Below the pieces are notes generated by a model. It searched no databases and was not told the DNA's origin. It saw only the letters and a list, made by a program, of their open reading frames with translations. A stretch of DNA of 64,000 nt from Salinisphaeraceae bacterium. Its GTDB lineage: Bacteria; Pseudomonadota; Gammaproteobacteria; Nevskiales; Salinisphaeraceae. Shown in pieces: positions 26,523-36,593 of the stretch (its first letter is position 1; each line of letters opens with the position of its first letter). Where the stretch lies: contig NYTH01000003.1 in the NCBI GenBank assembly GCA_002683405.1, forward strand, positions 24,987 to 88,986, read 5' to 3'. A program made the position numbers and the translations under genes.

Positions 26523-26882
26523 ATGGATACAGTCTTCATTGAAGATCTGCGCGTGCAGACCGTCATCGGCATCTTTGACTGGGAGCGCGAGATTCGGCAG
26601 ACGGTCAGCATAGACCTGGAAATGGCCTACGACATTCGCCCGGCGGCGGCCACGGATCAGATTGATCAGGCACTCGACTACAAGGCCGTGGGCAAACGCA
26701 TCATCAGCTTCGTGGAGAGCGCAAGTTTCCAGCTGGTGGAAACGCTCGCGGAAGAAATTGCGAAGATCGTGACCGACGAGTTCGGCGTGAGTGAGGTGCG
26801 TCTGAAGGTGAACAAGCTGGGCGCCCTGCGCGGCTCGAGCGGCGTGGGCGTGACCATCCGGCGAAGCGCCGGGGCAGGCTGA
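26523..26882 (+). CDS. folB: Dihydroneopterin aldolase
   Basis: This 119-residue enzyme cleaves 7,8-dihydroneopterin to 6-hydroxymethyl-dihydropterin in folate synthesis. Visible motifs are VFIEDLRVQTVIGIFDWERE, the catalytic-region LDYKAV, VETLAEEIA (Glu in the pterin pocket) and KLGALRGS-GVGV. The ATG at 26523 gives the standard N-terminus. Its stop overlaps the folK start by one base (TGATG). Confidence 0.95.
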   Translation: MDTVFIEDLRVQTVIGIFDWEREIRQTVSIDLEMAYDIRPAAATDQIDQALDYKAVGKRIISFVESASFQLVETLAEEIAKIVTDEFGVSEVRLKVNKLGALRGSSGVGVTIRRSAGAG

Positions 26883-27367
26883 TGCGGGCCTATATCGGCA
26901 TTGGCAGCAACATCGAGCCCGAGCGCCACGTTCCTCAGGTTATCCGGCTGCTGGAGCAGTGCTTCCGGACGATCATCCTGTCGCCCGTTTACCGCTGCGA
27001 AGCAATCGGATTTGACGGCCCGGATTTCGTCAATCTGGTGGTAGGGGTCGATACCGAGCTCGAGCCGCTGGCATTGGCACAGACGCTACGCGACCTGGAA
27101 GCCGAATGCGGCCGCGATCGAAACCAGCCCGGCGACTCCCGCACGATGGACCTGGACCTGCTGCTTTACGGCGATCTAATCTCCGATCATCCCGCGCTGC
27201 GGCTGCCGCGCGACGACATCCATCGCTACGACTTCGTGCTGCGGCCTCTGGCGGACATCGCCGCGGCCGAGCGGCATCCGCAGACCGGGCAAACATTTGC
27301 GCAGATGTGGCAGTCATGGACGGGCGATCGCGCCAACCTCAGGCCGGCCGGACTGAAGCTGGCCTGA
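26882..27367 (+). CDS. folK: 6-hydroxymethyl-dihydropterin pyrophosphokinase
   Basis: The next step after FolB: pyrophosphate transfer from ATP to hydroxymethyl-dihydropterin. The 161-residue protein has YIGIGSNIEPERH, RCEAIGFDGPDFVN, and the signature RNQPGDSRTMDLDLLLYGD with the two magnesium-binding Asp. Translationally coupled to folB. Confidence 0.96.
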   Translation: MRAYIGIGSNIEPERHVPQVIRLLEQCFRTIILSPVYRCEAIGFDGPDFVNLVVGVDTELEPLALAQTLRDLEAECGRDRNQPGDSRTMDLDLLLYGDLISDHPALRLPRDDIHRYDFVLRPLADIAAAERHPQTGQTFAQMWQSWTGDRANLRPAGLKLA

Positions 27368-27374
27368 ACCGTCT

Positions 27375-27809
27375 TCAGTCGCCGCGCTGGTCGCGGCGGT
27401 CGATCGCGAAATCGGGTTCGGCGAAACCACGCCGTTCACGGCTGCGCTGGCCGCCGTAATAGCGAGGCCCGGACCGCGGCCGGTAGCGCCCGGGTGTCTG
27501 CGGCGCAAATGGCGCGTCGCTGGAGCGCTGCCCCGGCGCGCCGAAGACGGGCCCGTCAAAGCGGTTGGGTCTATCGCGTTCACCGCGGTCCTTGCCTGCG
27601 GTCGGGCTGTCGGCCGGATCGGGCAGGCCGGGCGCCGGCGTGGCGCTGCGGCGGCCGGGGCCGGGGTCACGGCTGTTGCGGTACTGGTCGCCCGCCGTCG
27701 GGCTGTTGGCCGGATTGGGCAGTCCGGGGCCCGGGGTGGCGGACTGGGCAGCTGCCTGACCGGCGACAAGGCCCAGGCCAGCGGCCAACATGATCAGACG
27801 CTTACGCAT
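27375..27809 (-). CDS. Secreted Pro/Gly-rich repeat protein, unknown
   Basis: This 144-residue product has a GCAGGAGG ribosome site and a signal peptide (residues 1-21, ending QAAAQ). Two copies of a SATPxPGLPxPAxSPTAG unit follow (x = varying residue), then an Arg/Gly/Pro/Tyr-rich low-complexity tail. No catalytic motif is seen. It is convergent with folK (7 bases apart) and lies after the EamA transporter gene on the same strand. Probably a disordered periplasmic protein; family not recognised. Confidence 0.72.
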   Translation of the reverse strand: MRKRLIMLAAGLGLVAGQAAAQSATPGPGLPNPANSPTAGDQYRNSRDPGPGRRSATPAPGLPDPADSPTAGKDRGERDRPNRFDGPVFGAPGQRSSDAPFAPQTPGRYRPRSGPRYYGGQRSRERRGFAEPDFAIDRRDQRGD

Positions 27810-27856
27810 ATATGCCTCCTGCTCCCGACCCCGCTTGGCAGGATTCAAGTGTACGC

Positions 27857-28801
27857 CTATTCGCCGCGGTCCGGCGCGCCGGTTTGCACCGTTGCCGTTC
27901 GCCGGCCGCGTAGATCGACGATGCTGACGATGGCCACGCCGCACAGGATCAGGCACAGCCCCAGCGAATTGGTCAGCGTGATGCGCTCGCCCAGCGCGAC
28001 CGCGGCCGAGAGCATGCCCAGCACCGGCACACCCAGGCTGGCCAGCGACGTCGTGATGGCGGGCAGCGCCTGGGTGGCCGTTAGCATGGCCCAGTAGCAG
28101 AACGCGGTCGCCACCGGGCCGTTGTAGAGCAGAATCAGGCCAAGCGGCGTGCCCCACTGAACCCGGCCGGAATCCTCGACAAGCAGCGCCAGCGGCACCA
28201 GCACCGCGGTGGCCAGGGCGAACTGCCAAAGGCCCAGCGAGAGGGGCGAGCTGCGGCCGTGGTAGCCGCGCACCAGCACGATCAGTACGGCCCAGATAAA
28301 GGCGGCAAGAAGCAGAAGTCCGTTGCCGAGCAGGACCTTCGGATCTGACCAGTCGAAGCCGCCGGGATTGAACAGGATGGCTACGCCGCCCAGTCCCAGC
28401 AGCAGGCCCAGCGCCTTGAAGCGACTGAGCCGCTCGCCCAGAAAGGTCGCGGCCAGCGGTACCACCCACAGCGATGTGGTGTAGGCAAGAATGGCGGATC
28501 GGCCTGCCGGCACGAACTGAACCGCAATGGTGATCAGGCTGAGAAAGGCGGCCATCTGCAGCAGCCCGACACCCAGCACCAGCGGCATGTCCTGCCGTGT
28601 CGGTCGGTGCAACGCACCACGTGCCGCCGCGAACAGGCCGATGCACAATCCGCCCAGCGCCATGCGCGCCGCGGCGAAATGCAGCGGCGGAATGAACTGC
28701 AGACCGTATTTCATGACCGGCCAGTTCACGCCGAGAAAAAGGATCATGCAGCCCAGCAGCAGCCAGGCAGTACGGGTGGAAACAGGCGCGGGTGAACCCA
28801 T
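27857..28801 (-). CDS. EamA/DMT-family transporter
   Basis: This 314-residue protein has ten hydrophobic helices in two EamA repeats (GVNWPVMKYGLQFIPPLHFA near residue 23; SAILAYTTSLWVVPLAATFLGE near 105; the second repeat ends in GVPVLGMLSAAVALGERIT). DMT exporters move amino acids or other metabolites across the inner membrane; the substrate cannot be read from sequence. Divergent from lipA across about 115 bases. Confidence 0.92.
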   Translation of the reverse strand: MGSPAPVSTRTAWLLLGCMILFLGVNWPVMKYGLQFIPPLHFAAARMALGGLCIGLFAAARGALHRPTRQDMPLVLGVGLLQMAAFLSLITIAVQFVPAGRSAILAYTTSLWVVPLAATFLGERLSRFKALGLLLGLGGVAILFNPGGFDWSDPKVLLGNGLLLLAAFIWAVLIVLVRGYHGRSSPLSLGLWQFALATAVLVPLALLVEDSGRVQWGTPLGLILLYNGPVATAFCYWAMLTATQALPAITTSLASLGVPVLGMLSAAVALGERITLTNSLGLCLILCGVAIVSIVDLRGRRTATVQTGAPDRGE

Positions 28802-28917
28802 ATTGAACCGTATGGAGCGATGAATATCGGAGCGGGCCCGGCCAGGCGACTGTTACCATGGAAGGCCCGCGGCGGGCGCGTGAGCATAGCAGCCCGCTTT
28901 CACGACAGGCATGAGGC

Positions 28918-29943
28918 ATGAGCCAGACCGAAGACAAACAGGGCAGCAGCCAGTTCAAGGGCATTCCGGTGGTGTCCACCGGCAGCAAGGTGCGCAAGCC
29001 GCAGGGCCACACCGCCATCAAGAACGGCATGAAGGCGGGCAGCAAGGCTGCCTCGGTGCCCATTGGCCGCAAGCCCGACTGGCTGCGCGCGCGGCTGCCG
29101 AACAGCCCTGAATATCAGGCCGTCAAGCGCAACGTGCGCGACAACAAGCTCGCGACCGTCTGTGAGGAATCGATGTGCCCCAACATCGGCGAGTGCTGGT
29201 CCCACGGCACCGCCACGCTGATGCTCATGGGCGACGTCTGCCCCCGCGCCTGCCGTTTCTGCGCGGTGGATACCGGCAATCCGCGGGGCTGGCTGGATGC
29301 CGAGGAGCCCGCGCACGCCGCCGAATCGGTCCGGCTGATGGGGCTGCAGTACGTGGTGCTCACCTCGGTGGATCGCGATGATCTGCCCGACGGCGGGGCA
29401 CAGCACTACGCCGACTGCGTGCGCGCGGTAAAGCGGGTCAACCCGCAGACGCGCGTGGAGGCACTCACGCCCGATTTCCGCGGTCGTCCGCAGGACGTGG
29501 AAACCGTGGTGGATTCGGGTCTGGACGTGTTCGCCCAAAACGTGGAGACGGTCGAGCGCCTGACCCACGTGGTGCGTGACGCCCGGGCGGGCTATCGCCA
29601 GACGCTGGACGTGCTGGCCCACGCCAAGCGGCACCGGCCCGATGTGCTCACCAAGACCAGCCTGATGCTGGGTCTGGGCGAAACCGAAGACGAGATCAGG
29701 CAGGCGCTGGACGACCTCAAGGCCGTGAACGTGGACATCGTGACCTTCGGCCAGTATCTGCGGCCCACCGTGAATCACCTGCCGGTGGAGCGCTACGTGC
29801 CGCCCGCCGATTTCGACAAGTACCGGCAGTGGGGCCTGTCGCGCGGTTTCCTGGAAGTGGTGTCCGGGCCGCTGGTGCGCTCCAGCTACCGGGCGGACCG
29901 GGTGTTCGACCGCAACAACGTGGGCCTGCAGGACGCAGGCTGA
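28918..29943 (+). CDS. lipA: Lipoyl synthase
   Basis: This radical-SAM enzyme inserts two sulfurs into octanoyl groups on lipoyl domains. The 341-residue protein has both clusters: the auxiliary [12 protein letters not shown] near residue 82 and the radical-[11 protein letters not shown] near 112, followed by TGNPRGWLD and the C-terminal RSSYRAD stretch whose Ser ligates the auxiliary cluster. No lipB gene is adjacent. Start at 28918 has a usual basic Gly/Lys-rich leader of about 45 residues. Confidence 0.97.
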   Translation: MSQTEDKQGSSQFKGIPVVSTGSKVRKPQGHTAIKNGMKAGSKAASVPIGRKPDWLRARLPNSPEYQAVKRNVRDNKLATVCEESMCPNIGECWSHGTATLMLMGDVCPRACRFCAVDTGNPRGWLDAEEPAHAAESVRLMGLQYVVLTSVDRDDLPDGGAQHYADCVRAVKRVNPQTRVEALTPDFRGRPQDVETVVDSGLDVFAQNVETVERLTHVVRDARAGYRQTLDVLAHAKRHRPDVLTKTSLMLGLGETEDEIRQALDDLKAVNVDIVTFGQYLRPTVNHLPVERYVPPADFDKYRQWGLSRGFLEVVSGPLVRSSYRADRVFDRNNVGLQDAG

Positions 29944-29972
29944 ACCGCCACCGCCTGCGGCGGTCCGGCAGC

Positions 29973-30595
29973 CTAGCCGCGGATCTTTACGTCGACGCTG
30001 AATTCATCCCGCAGTCGCCGCTCGAATCGCTGCCACTTGCGGCGGATCTTGTTGTGCGCCATGAACGGCAGAATCTGCCGTACCGGGATGAAGTCGGCGT
30101 TGCCGATATCGTCGATCACCACCAGACGGGGCGGGGCGGGGCGTCCTCGCGCCGCTGCCACACCATGTTGCGCGCGTGCAGTGTGGTGGTGATCACGCGG
30201 TAGTGCATGAGATAGCGCCGTAATTGGCGCAGCGCGGTCAGCAGGGCCGCCTTGTCCAGCGCCTCCGGCGTGTCGCGCAGCCAGTCCTCAAGCGTGCGCG
30301 CCACCTGGCCGTCCACGTCGCGGATCAATTCGTAGACCTGACCCTCGCCCCGCGTGGTTTCAACCGGTCCGTGATAGCGCGCCAGCATGGACCAGTCGAT
30401 CTGCCGCTGCTGCAGCCGCCGGTACATGTCCAGCTCGCGCTGGACGGCGCGCAGCTGATCGCGTCGCGGTGGTCGACGGGACAGCACCTTGATGCAGCGG
30501 CTATTGTCACGCGGATGCTGGTAGCACAGCCGGTGGGTGCCCCGACCGATCAGCAGTGGCTCCTGCAGTTCGACGGCCGCCGGTGAAACCGTCAT
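29973..30595 (-). pseudogene. yrbL: yrbL-like kinase-fold gene with a frameshift in a CGGGG repeat
   Basis: The first frame (30595-30116) encodes most of a YrbL protein (LLIGRGTHRLCYQHPRDNSR, ELDMYRRLQQRQIDW, YHGPVETTRG-GQVYELIRD, RYLMHYRVITTTLHARNMVW) and then stops. The rest of the family (LVVIDDIGNADFIP, NKIRRKWQRF) continues in another frame down to 29973. The break coincides with three tandem CGGGG units at 30127-30141. Two units would restore one frame throughout. YrbL is a PhoP-regulated protein of unknown activity with a kinase-like fold. It may be a decayed gene, a phase-variable gene or a sequencing error. Confidence 0.85.
30127..30141. repeat. Tandem (CGGGG)3 at the yrbL frameshift
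   Basis: Three perfect pentamers. Losing one unit, or adding two, rejoins the two yrbL frames. Confidence 0.85.
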
Positions 30596-30617
30596 CCGCT
30601 ATGCCCTCCGGCCGGCT

Positions 30618-31802
30618 TCAGAGCAGCTCGACTGCCAGCGCCGTGGCTTCGCCGCCGCCGATGCACAGCGACGCGACGCCGCGCTTGCCGTTACGGCCCT
30701 GCAGGGCGCCCAGCAGGGTGGCCACGATGCGGGCACCCGAGGCGCCAATGGGATGGCCGAGCGCACAGGCGCCGCCGTTGACGTTGACCACGTCGTGCGA
30801 CAGGCCGTGCTCCTTCATGGCGGCCATGGCCACGCAAGCGAAGGCCTCGTTGATCTCGAACAGGTCGACGTCGCTGTTCTTCCAGCCGGTCTTCGCGTTG
30901 AGATTCTCCATGGCCTTGACCGGCGCGGTGGTGAACCAGCCCGGCTCCTGCGCATGACCGGCGTGGGCAATGATGCGGGCCAGCGGCTTGATGCCGCGTT
31001 TTTCCGCTTCGCTCTCGGTCATCAGAACCAGCGCGGAGGCGCCGTCGGAAATGGAGCTGGCGTTGCCGGCCGTGATGCTGCCGTCCTTCTTGAACACCGG
31101 CCGCAGCGAGGGAATCTTGTCCGGGTTGGCGGAGAAGGGCTGTTCGTCCTTGTCGACCACGGTTTCGCCCTTGCGGGTCTTGACCGTCACCGGGACCATC
31201 TCGGCGTCGAAGCTGCCGTCCTCGTTGGCCCGGCGCGCGCGCTTGAGCGACTCCTGGGCGAATGCGTCCTGCTGCTCGCGCGTGAAGCCGTACTTCTCCA
31301 CGCAGTGCTCGGCGAAATGCCCCATGGGCCGGCCGCGGTCGTAGGCGTCCTCAAGCCCGTCGAGCATCATGTGATCCTTGATTTCGCCATGGCCCAGGCG
31401 CAGGCCGCCGCGACCCTTGGGCAGCAGATAGGGCGCCTGGGTCATGCTTTCCATGCCGCCGGCGACCATGATGCTCGCGCTGCCCGCCTTGATGGCATCG
31501 TGCGCCATCATGATGGCCTTCATGCCCGAGCCGCACATCTTGTTGATGGTGGTGCAGGTCACGCCGTTCGGCAGGCCCGCGCCCAGCGCTGCCTGGCGGC
31601 CGGGCGCCTGGCCCTGGCCGGCCATGAGCACATTGCCCATGATGACTTCCTCAATATCGGCCGGCTGCAGGCCGGCGCGCTCCACGGCGGCGCCAATGGC
31701 TGCGGAGCCCAGCGTGGCGGCAGCTTCACTGCCCAGCGCACCCATCAGCCCGCCCATGGGGGTCCGGGCCATGCTGGCGATAACGATTGATTCCTGACTC
31801 AT
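30618..31802 (-). CDS. Acetyl-CoA C-acyltransferase (thiolase)
   Basis: This 394-residue thiolase carries out the last step of beta-oxidation or condensation of acetyl-CoA. Visible are the nucleophile region TINKMCGSGMKAIMMAHD near residue 90, NVNGGACALGHPIGASGAR near 345 and SLCIGGGEATALAVE near 380 with the second Cys. The biosynthetic versus degradative direction is not fixed by motif. The 3-hydroxyacyl-CoA dehydrogenase gene upstream on the same strand suggests degradation. Confidence 0.93.
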   Translation of the reverse strand: MSQESIVIASMARTPMGGLMGALGSEAAATLGSAAIGAAVERAGLQPADIEEVIMGNVLMAGQGQAPGRQAALGAGLPNGVTCTTINKMCGSGMKAIMMAHDAIKAGSASIMVAGGMESMTQAPYLLPKGRGGLRLGHGEIKDHMMLDGLEDAYDRGRPMGHFAEHCVEKYGFTREQQDAFAQESLKRARRANEDGSFDAEMVPVTVKTRKGETVVDKDEQPFSANPDKIPSLRPVFKKDGSITAGNASSISDGASALVLMTESEAEKRGIKPLARIIAHAGHAQEPGWFTTAPVKAMENLNAKTGWKNSDVDLFEINEAFACVAMAAMKEHGLSHDVVNVNGGACALGHPIGASGARIVATLLGALQGRNGKRGVASLCIGGGEATALAVELL

Positions 31803-31838
31803 GAACTGCCTCCGCGGAAAATACGTGCTTTACAGATG

Positions 31839-31874
31839 AAAAAGCCGGCGCGAGTTTAACAACCCCGCGCCGGC
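31839..31874 (-). terminator. Rho-independent terminator after the SDR dehydrogenase gene
   Basis: A 9-bp stem (CGCGCCGGC with GCCGGCGCG) encloses a 13-base AT-rich loop and is followed on the minus strand by five T. It separates the SDR gene from the thiolase gene. Confidence 0.8.
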
Positions 31875-31902
31875 CTGCGCTCACTCGAATGAGTGGGAAC
31901 GC

Positions 31903-32670
<768 letters not shown>

Positions 32671-32911
32671 CTTAGCTTTCCCTTTCTTGCGTGAATTCCG
32701 TCCGCGAATACCCTGCCACGGGCGGGGCGCGGAGTCGGTCAATCTAGATCAGCACGGCGCGGAACTGACCCGGCCTTTGTATGGGGCCGGGCCCGCGGCG
32801 CCAGCCGGAATGGCCGCGATAGTCTACGGTTGACGCTTTCGGTGCAAGTACAGTGCGGCACAATGGGCCGCGCGACACGCCAACCGCAGCGGCAAGACAG
32901 GGAGTGACGGG

Positions 32912-33934
32912 GTGAACGACAATCCGGACGCGTATCGGGTAAGGGGGAGAACGGTCAGTTCGGCAGCGGATCGGCTGCTGCTGGCCTGGGATCTGGGCAT
33001 CATCGGGCTGGTATCGCTGAATCTCGCGCTCATTCTGTTTGACAGCCTGTTTCTGATCCCCCCCCTGAGCAACGCCATGGAAGCAGCGCTGCCGGCAGCG
33101 CACGGCTGGTACAACAGCAATATCCACGAGCGCTTCTTCGAGATTGACCTGGTGTTCGTGTCGATCTTCATCGTGGACGTGCTCGCCGGCTGGGCGCTGG
33201 CCATCAAGCAGCAGCGCTATCAGCGCTGGTATTTCTACCCCTTCGCGCACTGGTACGACGTGCTGGGCTGTATCCCGCTGTCGGGCTTCCGCCTGCTGCG
33301 GGTGCTGCGGGTCATCAGCATCCTGTTTCGTCTGCAGCGGCTGGGTTACATCGACGTGCGCAACTGGGCCGTGTACCGCACGTTAATGGTGTACTACGGC
33401 ATTTTCGTGGAGGAAATCTCTGACCGCGTGGTGATCAACGTGCTCAGCGGCGTGCAGGAAGAAATCCAGAACGGCGGCGGCGGGTTCCAGCGCCAGCTGG
33501 TGCAGGAGGTGTTGCTGCCGCGCCGTGAGCTGCTCGCGCAGAGTATTGCCCAGCGTGTGGAGGTCGCGCTGGACACGGCCTACACCGAGAATCGCGAGCA
33601 GATTCACGGCTATATCGGTCATCTGGTCGAGAACAGCGTGCGCGACAACGCCGCCGTGCGGAATCTCGAGCGGCTGCCCATGGTGGGGCAGTACGCCATC
33701 CAGGCCGTGGAAGACGCGATTACCGACGCCATCAACGGCGTGATCGAGGACGCCATCAACGGGCTGGATTCCGAGGAGTTCGACGAGATGGTCTCGCACA
33801 TCACGGACAGCGTCTTCCGGATGCTCATGAACGAGCAGGCCGACGGCAGCGGCGAAATCAACCGGGCCGTCATCGAAACGCTGGAACTGGTGAAAGCGCA
33901 GGTGGCCGTCAAGCGCTGGAAGGAAAACTTCTAG
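32912..33934 (+). CDS. Voltage-sensor-like membrane protein without a pore, long C-terminal helical domain
   Basis: This 340-residue protein starts with GTG (GGAG nearby). About four hydrophobic segments lie within residues 20-150, ending in a segment with regularly spaced Arg (GFRLLRVLRVISILFRLQRLG), like the S4 helix of voltage-gated channels; an acidic residue pair sits in the preceding helix. No pore loop or selectivity filter follows. Residues 170-340 are soluble and helical with repeated DAI-NG units (about 270-285). It may be a channel-like sensor or scaffold. It stands alone between divergent and convergent neighbours, and function is unknown. Confidence 0.7.
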   Translation: MNDNPDAYRVRGRTVSSAADRLLLAWDLGIIGLVSLNLALILFDSLFLIPPLSNAMEAALPAAHGWYNSNIHERFFEIDLVFVSIFIVDVLAGWALAIKQQRYQRWYFYPFAHWYDVLGCIPLSGFRLLRVLRVISILFRLQRLGYIDVRNWAVYRTLMVYYGIFVEEISDRVVINVLSGVQEEIQNGGGGFQRQLVQEVLLPRRELLAQSIAQRVEVALDTAYTENREQIHGYIGHLVENSVRDNAAVRNLERLPMVGQYAIQAVEDAITDAINGVIEDAINGLDSEEFDEMVSHITDSVFRMLMNEQADGSGEINRAVIETLELVKAQVAVKRWKENF

Positions 33935-33952
33935 CCGGGGCGCACGTGGCGG

Positions 33953-34897
33953 CTACCAGCGGGCCCGGTAGCCGCGTACGTCGACGTGCACGAACGGGCC
34001 GCGGTGCGACGCCGGGCCGTAAATCCCCAGTCCGCCGGTCAGCGGGACGCCCTCATGGGCCGCGACCGCCTGCTCAACCAGCCGGGCCAGATAGGCGGCA
34101 TCGTCGCGGCTGATCACGCCATCGCCATCCAGATCGTCCATCAGGCCGTCATTGTCCTGATCCACGAAAATGTCGGCGGCGTCGCCGTAGAGGTGGCGGC
34201 TGTAGACGGTGGTGTTGCCGATACTCCGGTTGTACCAGGGCGTGCGAAAGCCGCTCATCACGAACAGGGTGTCGGCGGCGATGCCCTGGGCGTGCAGCGC
34301 GGCCAGCGTGGCCTCCAGCTTGATCAGCAGGCGCGGCGCCACCAGCAGGAAACGCGGTGGGCCGTCGGCCTGTTTGCAGAGGAACTGCTCCAGCGTGAAA
34401 TGGGGCGATACACGGGTCTGCCGGTTGGCCTCGGTGACTTCCACGAAGCCGTCGGGGCGGGCATACACGGGGTTGCCGCGCAGCGCCTCGGGCTGGTATC
34501 GGCCGATGCGGTAGCCCTTGAGCGATGTCTGGTCGTGCCGCGCCGGCGTCTTCACGAACACGTTCAGATCGACCCGATCGCCAGAGGCGGCGTGCACCAG
34601 GGCAATCCGCGCCAGGCCCGGGTCTGCCGGCGCCTGCCAGACCCAGCGTCCCGGCGCGGTTGCGGTCAGCCGGCCGGCGCTCACGGAAATGGCGACGCCG
34701 TCGCCGGCCTGCGGGCCTGCGGCAGCGTGGATGTGCAGTTCGGCCGCGGGCATCGGGAACAGGCTGAAGACGTGAAACGGCACGGTTTCGCCGTCCACGC
34801 TCACGCGCAGCGACCCGCCCTCGTCAGGCGCGCCCCAGGCCGGCCCGGCCAGCAGGTAGAGGGCCGCCAGCCACGCGAGCAGCCGGGTCTTCGTCAT
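33953..34897 (-). CDS. YcbK-like (M15-type) cell-wall protein with calcium-loop insert
   Basis: This 314-residue protein has a signal peptide (1-22), a beta-rich N-terminal domain and a C-terminal metallopeptidase-like domain. Metal-ligand motifs are SRHLYGDAADIFVD near residue 228 and FVHVDVRGYRARW at the end. Between them is a D-Q-D-N-D-G-x-x-D-D-L-D stretch and an overlapping D-L-D-G-D-G-V-I-S-R-D-D, both fitting 12-residue EF-hand loops. It overlaps the L,D-transpeptidase gene by four bases, as ycbK neighbours ycbB in other bacteria. A calcium-responsive peptidoglycan hydrolase is the inferred role. Confidence 0.8.
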   Translation of the reverse strand: MTKTRLLAWLAALYLLAGPAWGAPDEGGSLRVSVDGETVPFHVFSLFPMPAAELHIHAAAGPQAGDGVAISVSAGRLTATAPGRWVWQAPADPGLARIALVHAASGDRVDLNVFVKTPARHDQTSLKGYRIGRYQPEALRGNPVYARPDGFVEVTEANRQTRVSPHFTLEQFLCKQADGPPRFLLVAPRLLIKLEATLAALHAQGIAADTLFVMSGFRTPWYNRSIGNTTVYSRHLYGDAADIFVDQDNDGLMDDLDGDGVISRDDAAYLARLVEQAVAAHEGVPLTGGLGIYGPASHRGPFVHVDVRGYRARW

Positions 34898-36522
34898 TCA
34901 CCGCTCTGCTGCATGGCCAGCAGCAGTGGCTCGTCGTGACCGTAGATATCTTCCCGAAATTGCATGACGCCATCCTCGTGCACGAACGCGGTCCAGTACA
35001 GGATGTAGACAGGCAGGCTCTGGTCGAGGTTCACCGACTGGCGATCACCCGCATGCATGGCCTCGTCGATGGCCGTCTCGTCCCAGCCCGGCTGGCCGGA
35101 CAGCACGAAGCTGGCCATGTCGGCCGGGCGTTCCAGGCGGATGCAGCCGTGCGAGAACGAGCGCTCGCGCTTTTCGAACAGGTGGTCAGCCGGTGTGTCG
35201 TGCAGATAGACGGCGAACTGGTTGGGAAACAGGAATTTCACCAGGCCGAGCGAATTGTGTCGGCCGCCCAGCTGGCGCATGCGCAGCTCACCCGCCTCGA
35301 CCCGGTCAAGATTCTCCGGCGTGGGCTTGAATACCTTGGCGTCCGGGCTGTAATCCGCAGCAATCTGATACTGCTTTTCGGCCAGATAACCCAGGTCTTC
35401 CCGCGCCTTGGGCAGAATCTCCTCAACTGCAATGCTCTGCGGAATGCCCCAGAGCGGGCGGAACACCACTTCCTGCATCTCGTCGGTAAACACCGGTGTT
35501 TCGCGATCCTCGTAGGTCTTGCCGACGATGACTTTCATGTCGAGCGCGGGCCGGCCGCCGTCGAAGGCATGCACGTGGTACTCGGGGATGTTGACGATGA
35601 TGTGGCGTGCGCCCAGATCAGCCGGCAACCAGCGCCAGCGCTCCAGGTTGGCGTCGATATGCCGCAGGCGCTCGTCGGCGGTCACGTTCAGCGCCTCCAG
35701 CGTGCTCGGCCCCAGCACGGCGTCTTCTTCCAGGCCGTGCCGCTGCTGGAAACGCCGCAGGGCCTGGATGACGGCGGCGTCGAACAGCGTAGCGTCCGTC
35801 GCGGCGGCGGCATCGAGATCGCCGGTGGAGGCCAGCCGCTGGCGCAACGGCTCGACGCGCGGCGAGCGGTCGCCTTCCGTCAGCGTTTCGCCCGCGGGGA
35901 CGGTTTCCCACCCGCCGTTTTCGGCGATGTTGGCATAGCGACGCCGCTGCTCCAGCAGGCGCGCGTAGGCCGGCTGGTCCGGCGCCAGCGCGTTCAGCTG
36001 CTCGGCGACGTCGCCGTTCAGCCCGTCACGCAGCGACGCGCCGTAATCCACTTTGCCGTCGCGCGTGGGCCAGCGCTTGTCGGCGCTGCCCGGGTCGATC
36101 TGGCCCTGGTCGAGATCAATCGCCAGATCGAGATAGGCCAGCGACAGCCGGGTATCCAGGGCGGCCAGGGTCTGCGCGTCTGGCGCGTGAGTGGCATCCA
36201 GCTCATCGATCTCGCGGGCCAGTGCCGGCTGGCCATAGCGCTGCGGGTCAAGGCCGTGCGTTTGTGCCTGGTCTATGGCGTCAAGCAGGCGCCGGGTATT
36301 GCCGCCGCTGCGGCCGGCGGGCACCCAGGCCAGTTTGAAATCGCGTTCGGTGTAAAAGCCCTCCAGGGCACTACGGGCCGCTTCGCGACGGCCATCGGCC
36401 TGCTCAACGGCTTGCCGGACCGCGTCGGTGAGCTGCTCGGCGGGCGGTAGCTCGGGGCCCCGCCCGCAGGCAGCCAGCAGGGCGACGGTCAGGCCGGCGC
36501 CGGCCAGAAAACGAAAGGTCAT
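34894..36522 (-). CDS. L,D-transpeptidase, YcbB/LdtD type
   Basis: Forms 3-3 crosslinks in peptidoglycan in the periplasm. The 542-residue protein has a lipoprotein-like start (LLAACG at residues 15-20), a large N-terminal and scaffold domain (100-220), a peptidoglycan-binding helix bundle (FQQRHGLEEDAVLGPSTLEALN) and a YkuD catalytic domain with HDTPADHLFEKRERSFSHGC and IRLERPADM: the catalytic Cys lies in SHGCIRL near residue 455. Length and domain order match YcbB. Paired by overlap with the YcbK-like gene. Confidence 0.93.
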   Translation of the reverse strand: MTFRFLAGAGLTVALLAACGRGPELPPAEQLTDAVRQAVEQADGRREAARSALEGFYTERDFKLAWVPAGRSGGNTRRLLDAIDQAQTHGLDPQRYGQPALAREIDELDATHAPDAQTLAALDTRLSLAYLDLAIDLDQGQIDPGSADKRWPTRDGKVDYGASLRDGLNGDVAEQLNALAPDQPAYARLLEQRRRYANIAENGGWETVPAGETLTEGDRSPRVEPLRQRLASTGDLDAAAATDATLFDAAVIQALRRFQQRHGLEEDAVLGPSTLEALNVTADERLRHIDANLERWRWLPADLGARHIIVNIPEYHVHAFDGGRPALDMKVIVGKTYEDRETPVFTDEMQEVVFRPLWGIPQSIAVEEILPKAREDLGYLAEKQYQIAADYSPDAKVFKPTPENLDRVEAGELRMRQLGGRHNSLGLVKFLFPNQFAVYLHDTPADHLFEKRERSFSHGCIRLERPADMASFVLSGQPGWDETAIDEAMHAGDRQSVNLDQSLPVYILYWTAFVHEDGVMQFREDIYGHDEPLLLAMQQSGE

Positions 36523-36593
36523 GCGGCTCTACTCGAGAAGGATTGGGCGCCGACAGTCTCGCCCGCCGCCGCTGCGGGCCGACATGCGGCTTA

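Noticed and set aside
27375..29072. Single 565-codon minus-strand frame
   Set aside because: It reads the small secreted protein in frame but the EamA gene out of frame. The EamA and short secreted protein each have their own start and ribosome site.
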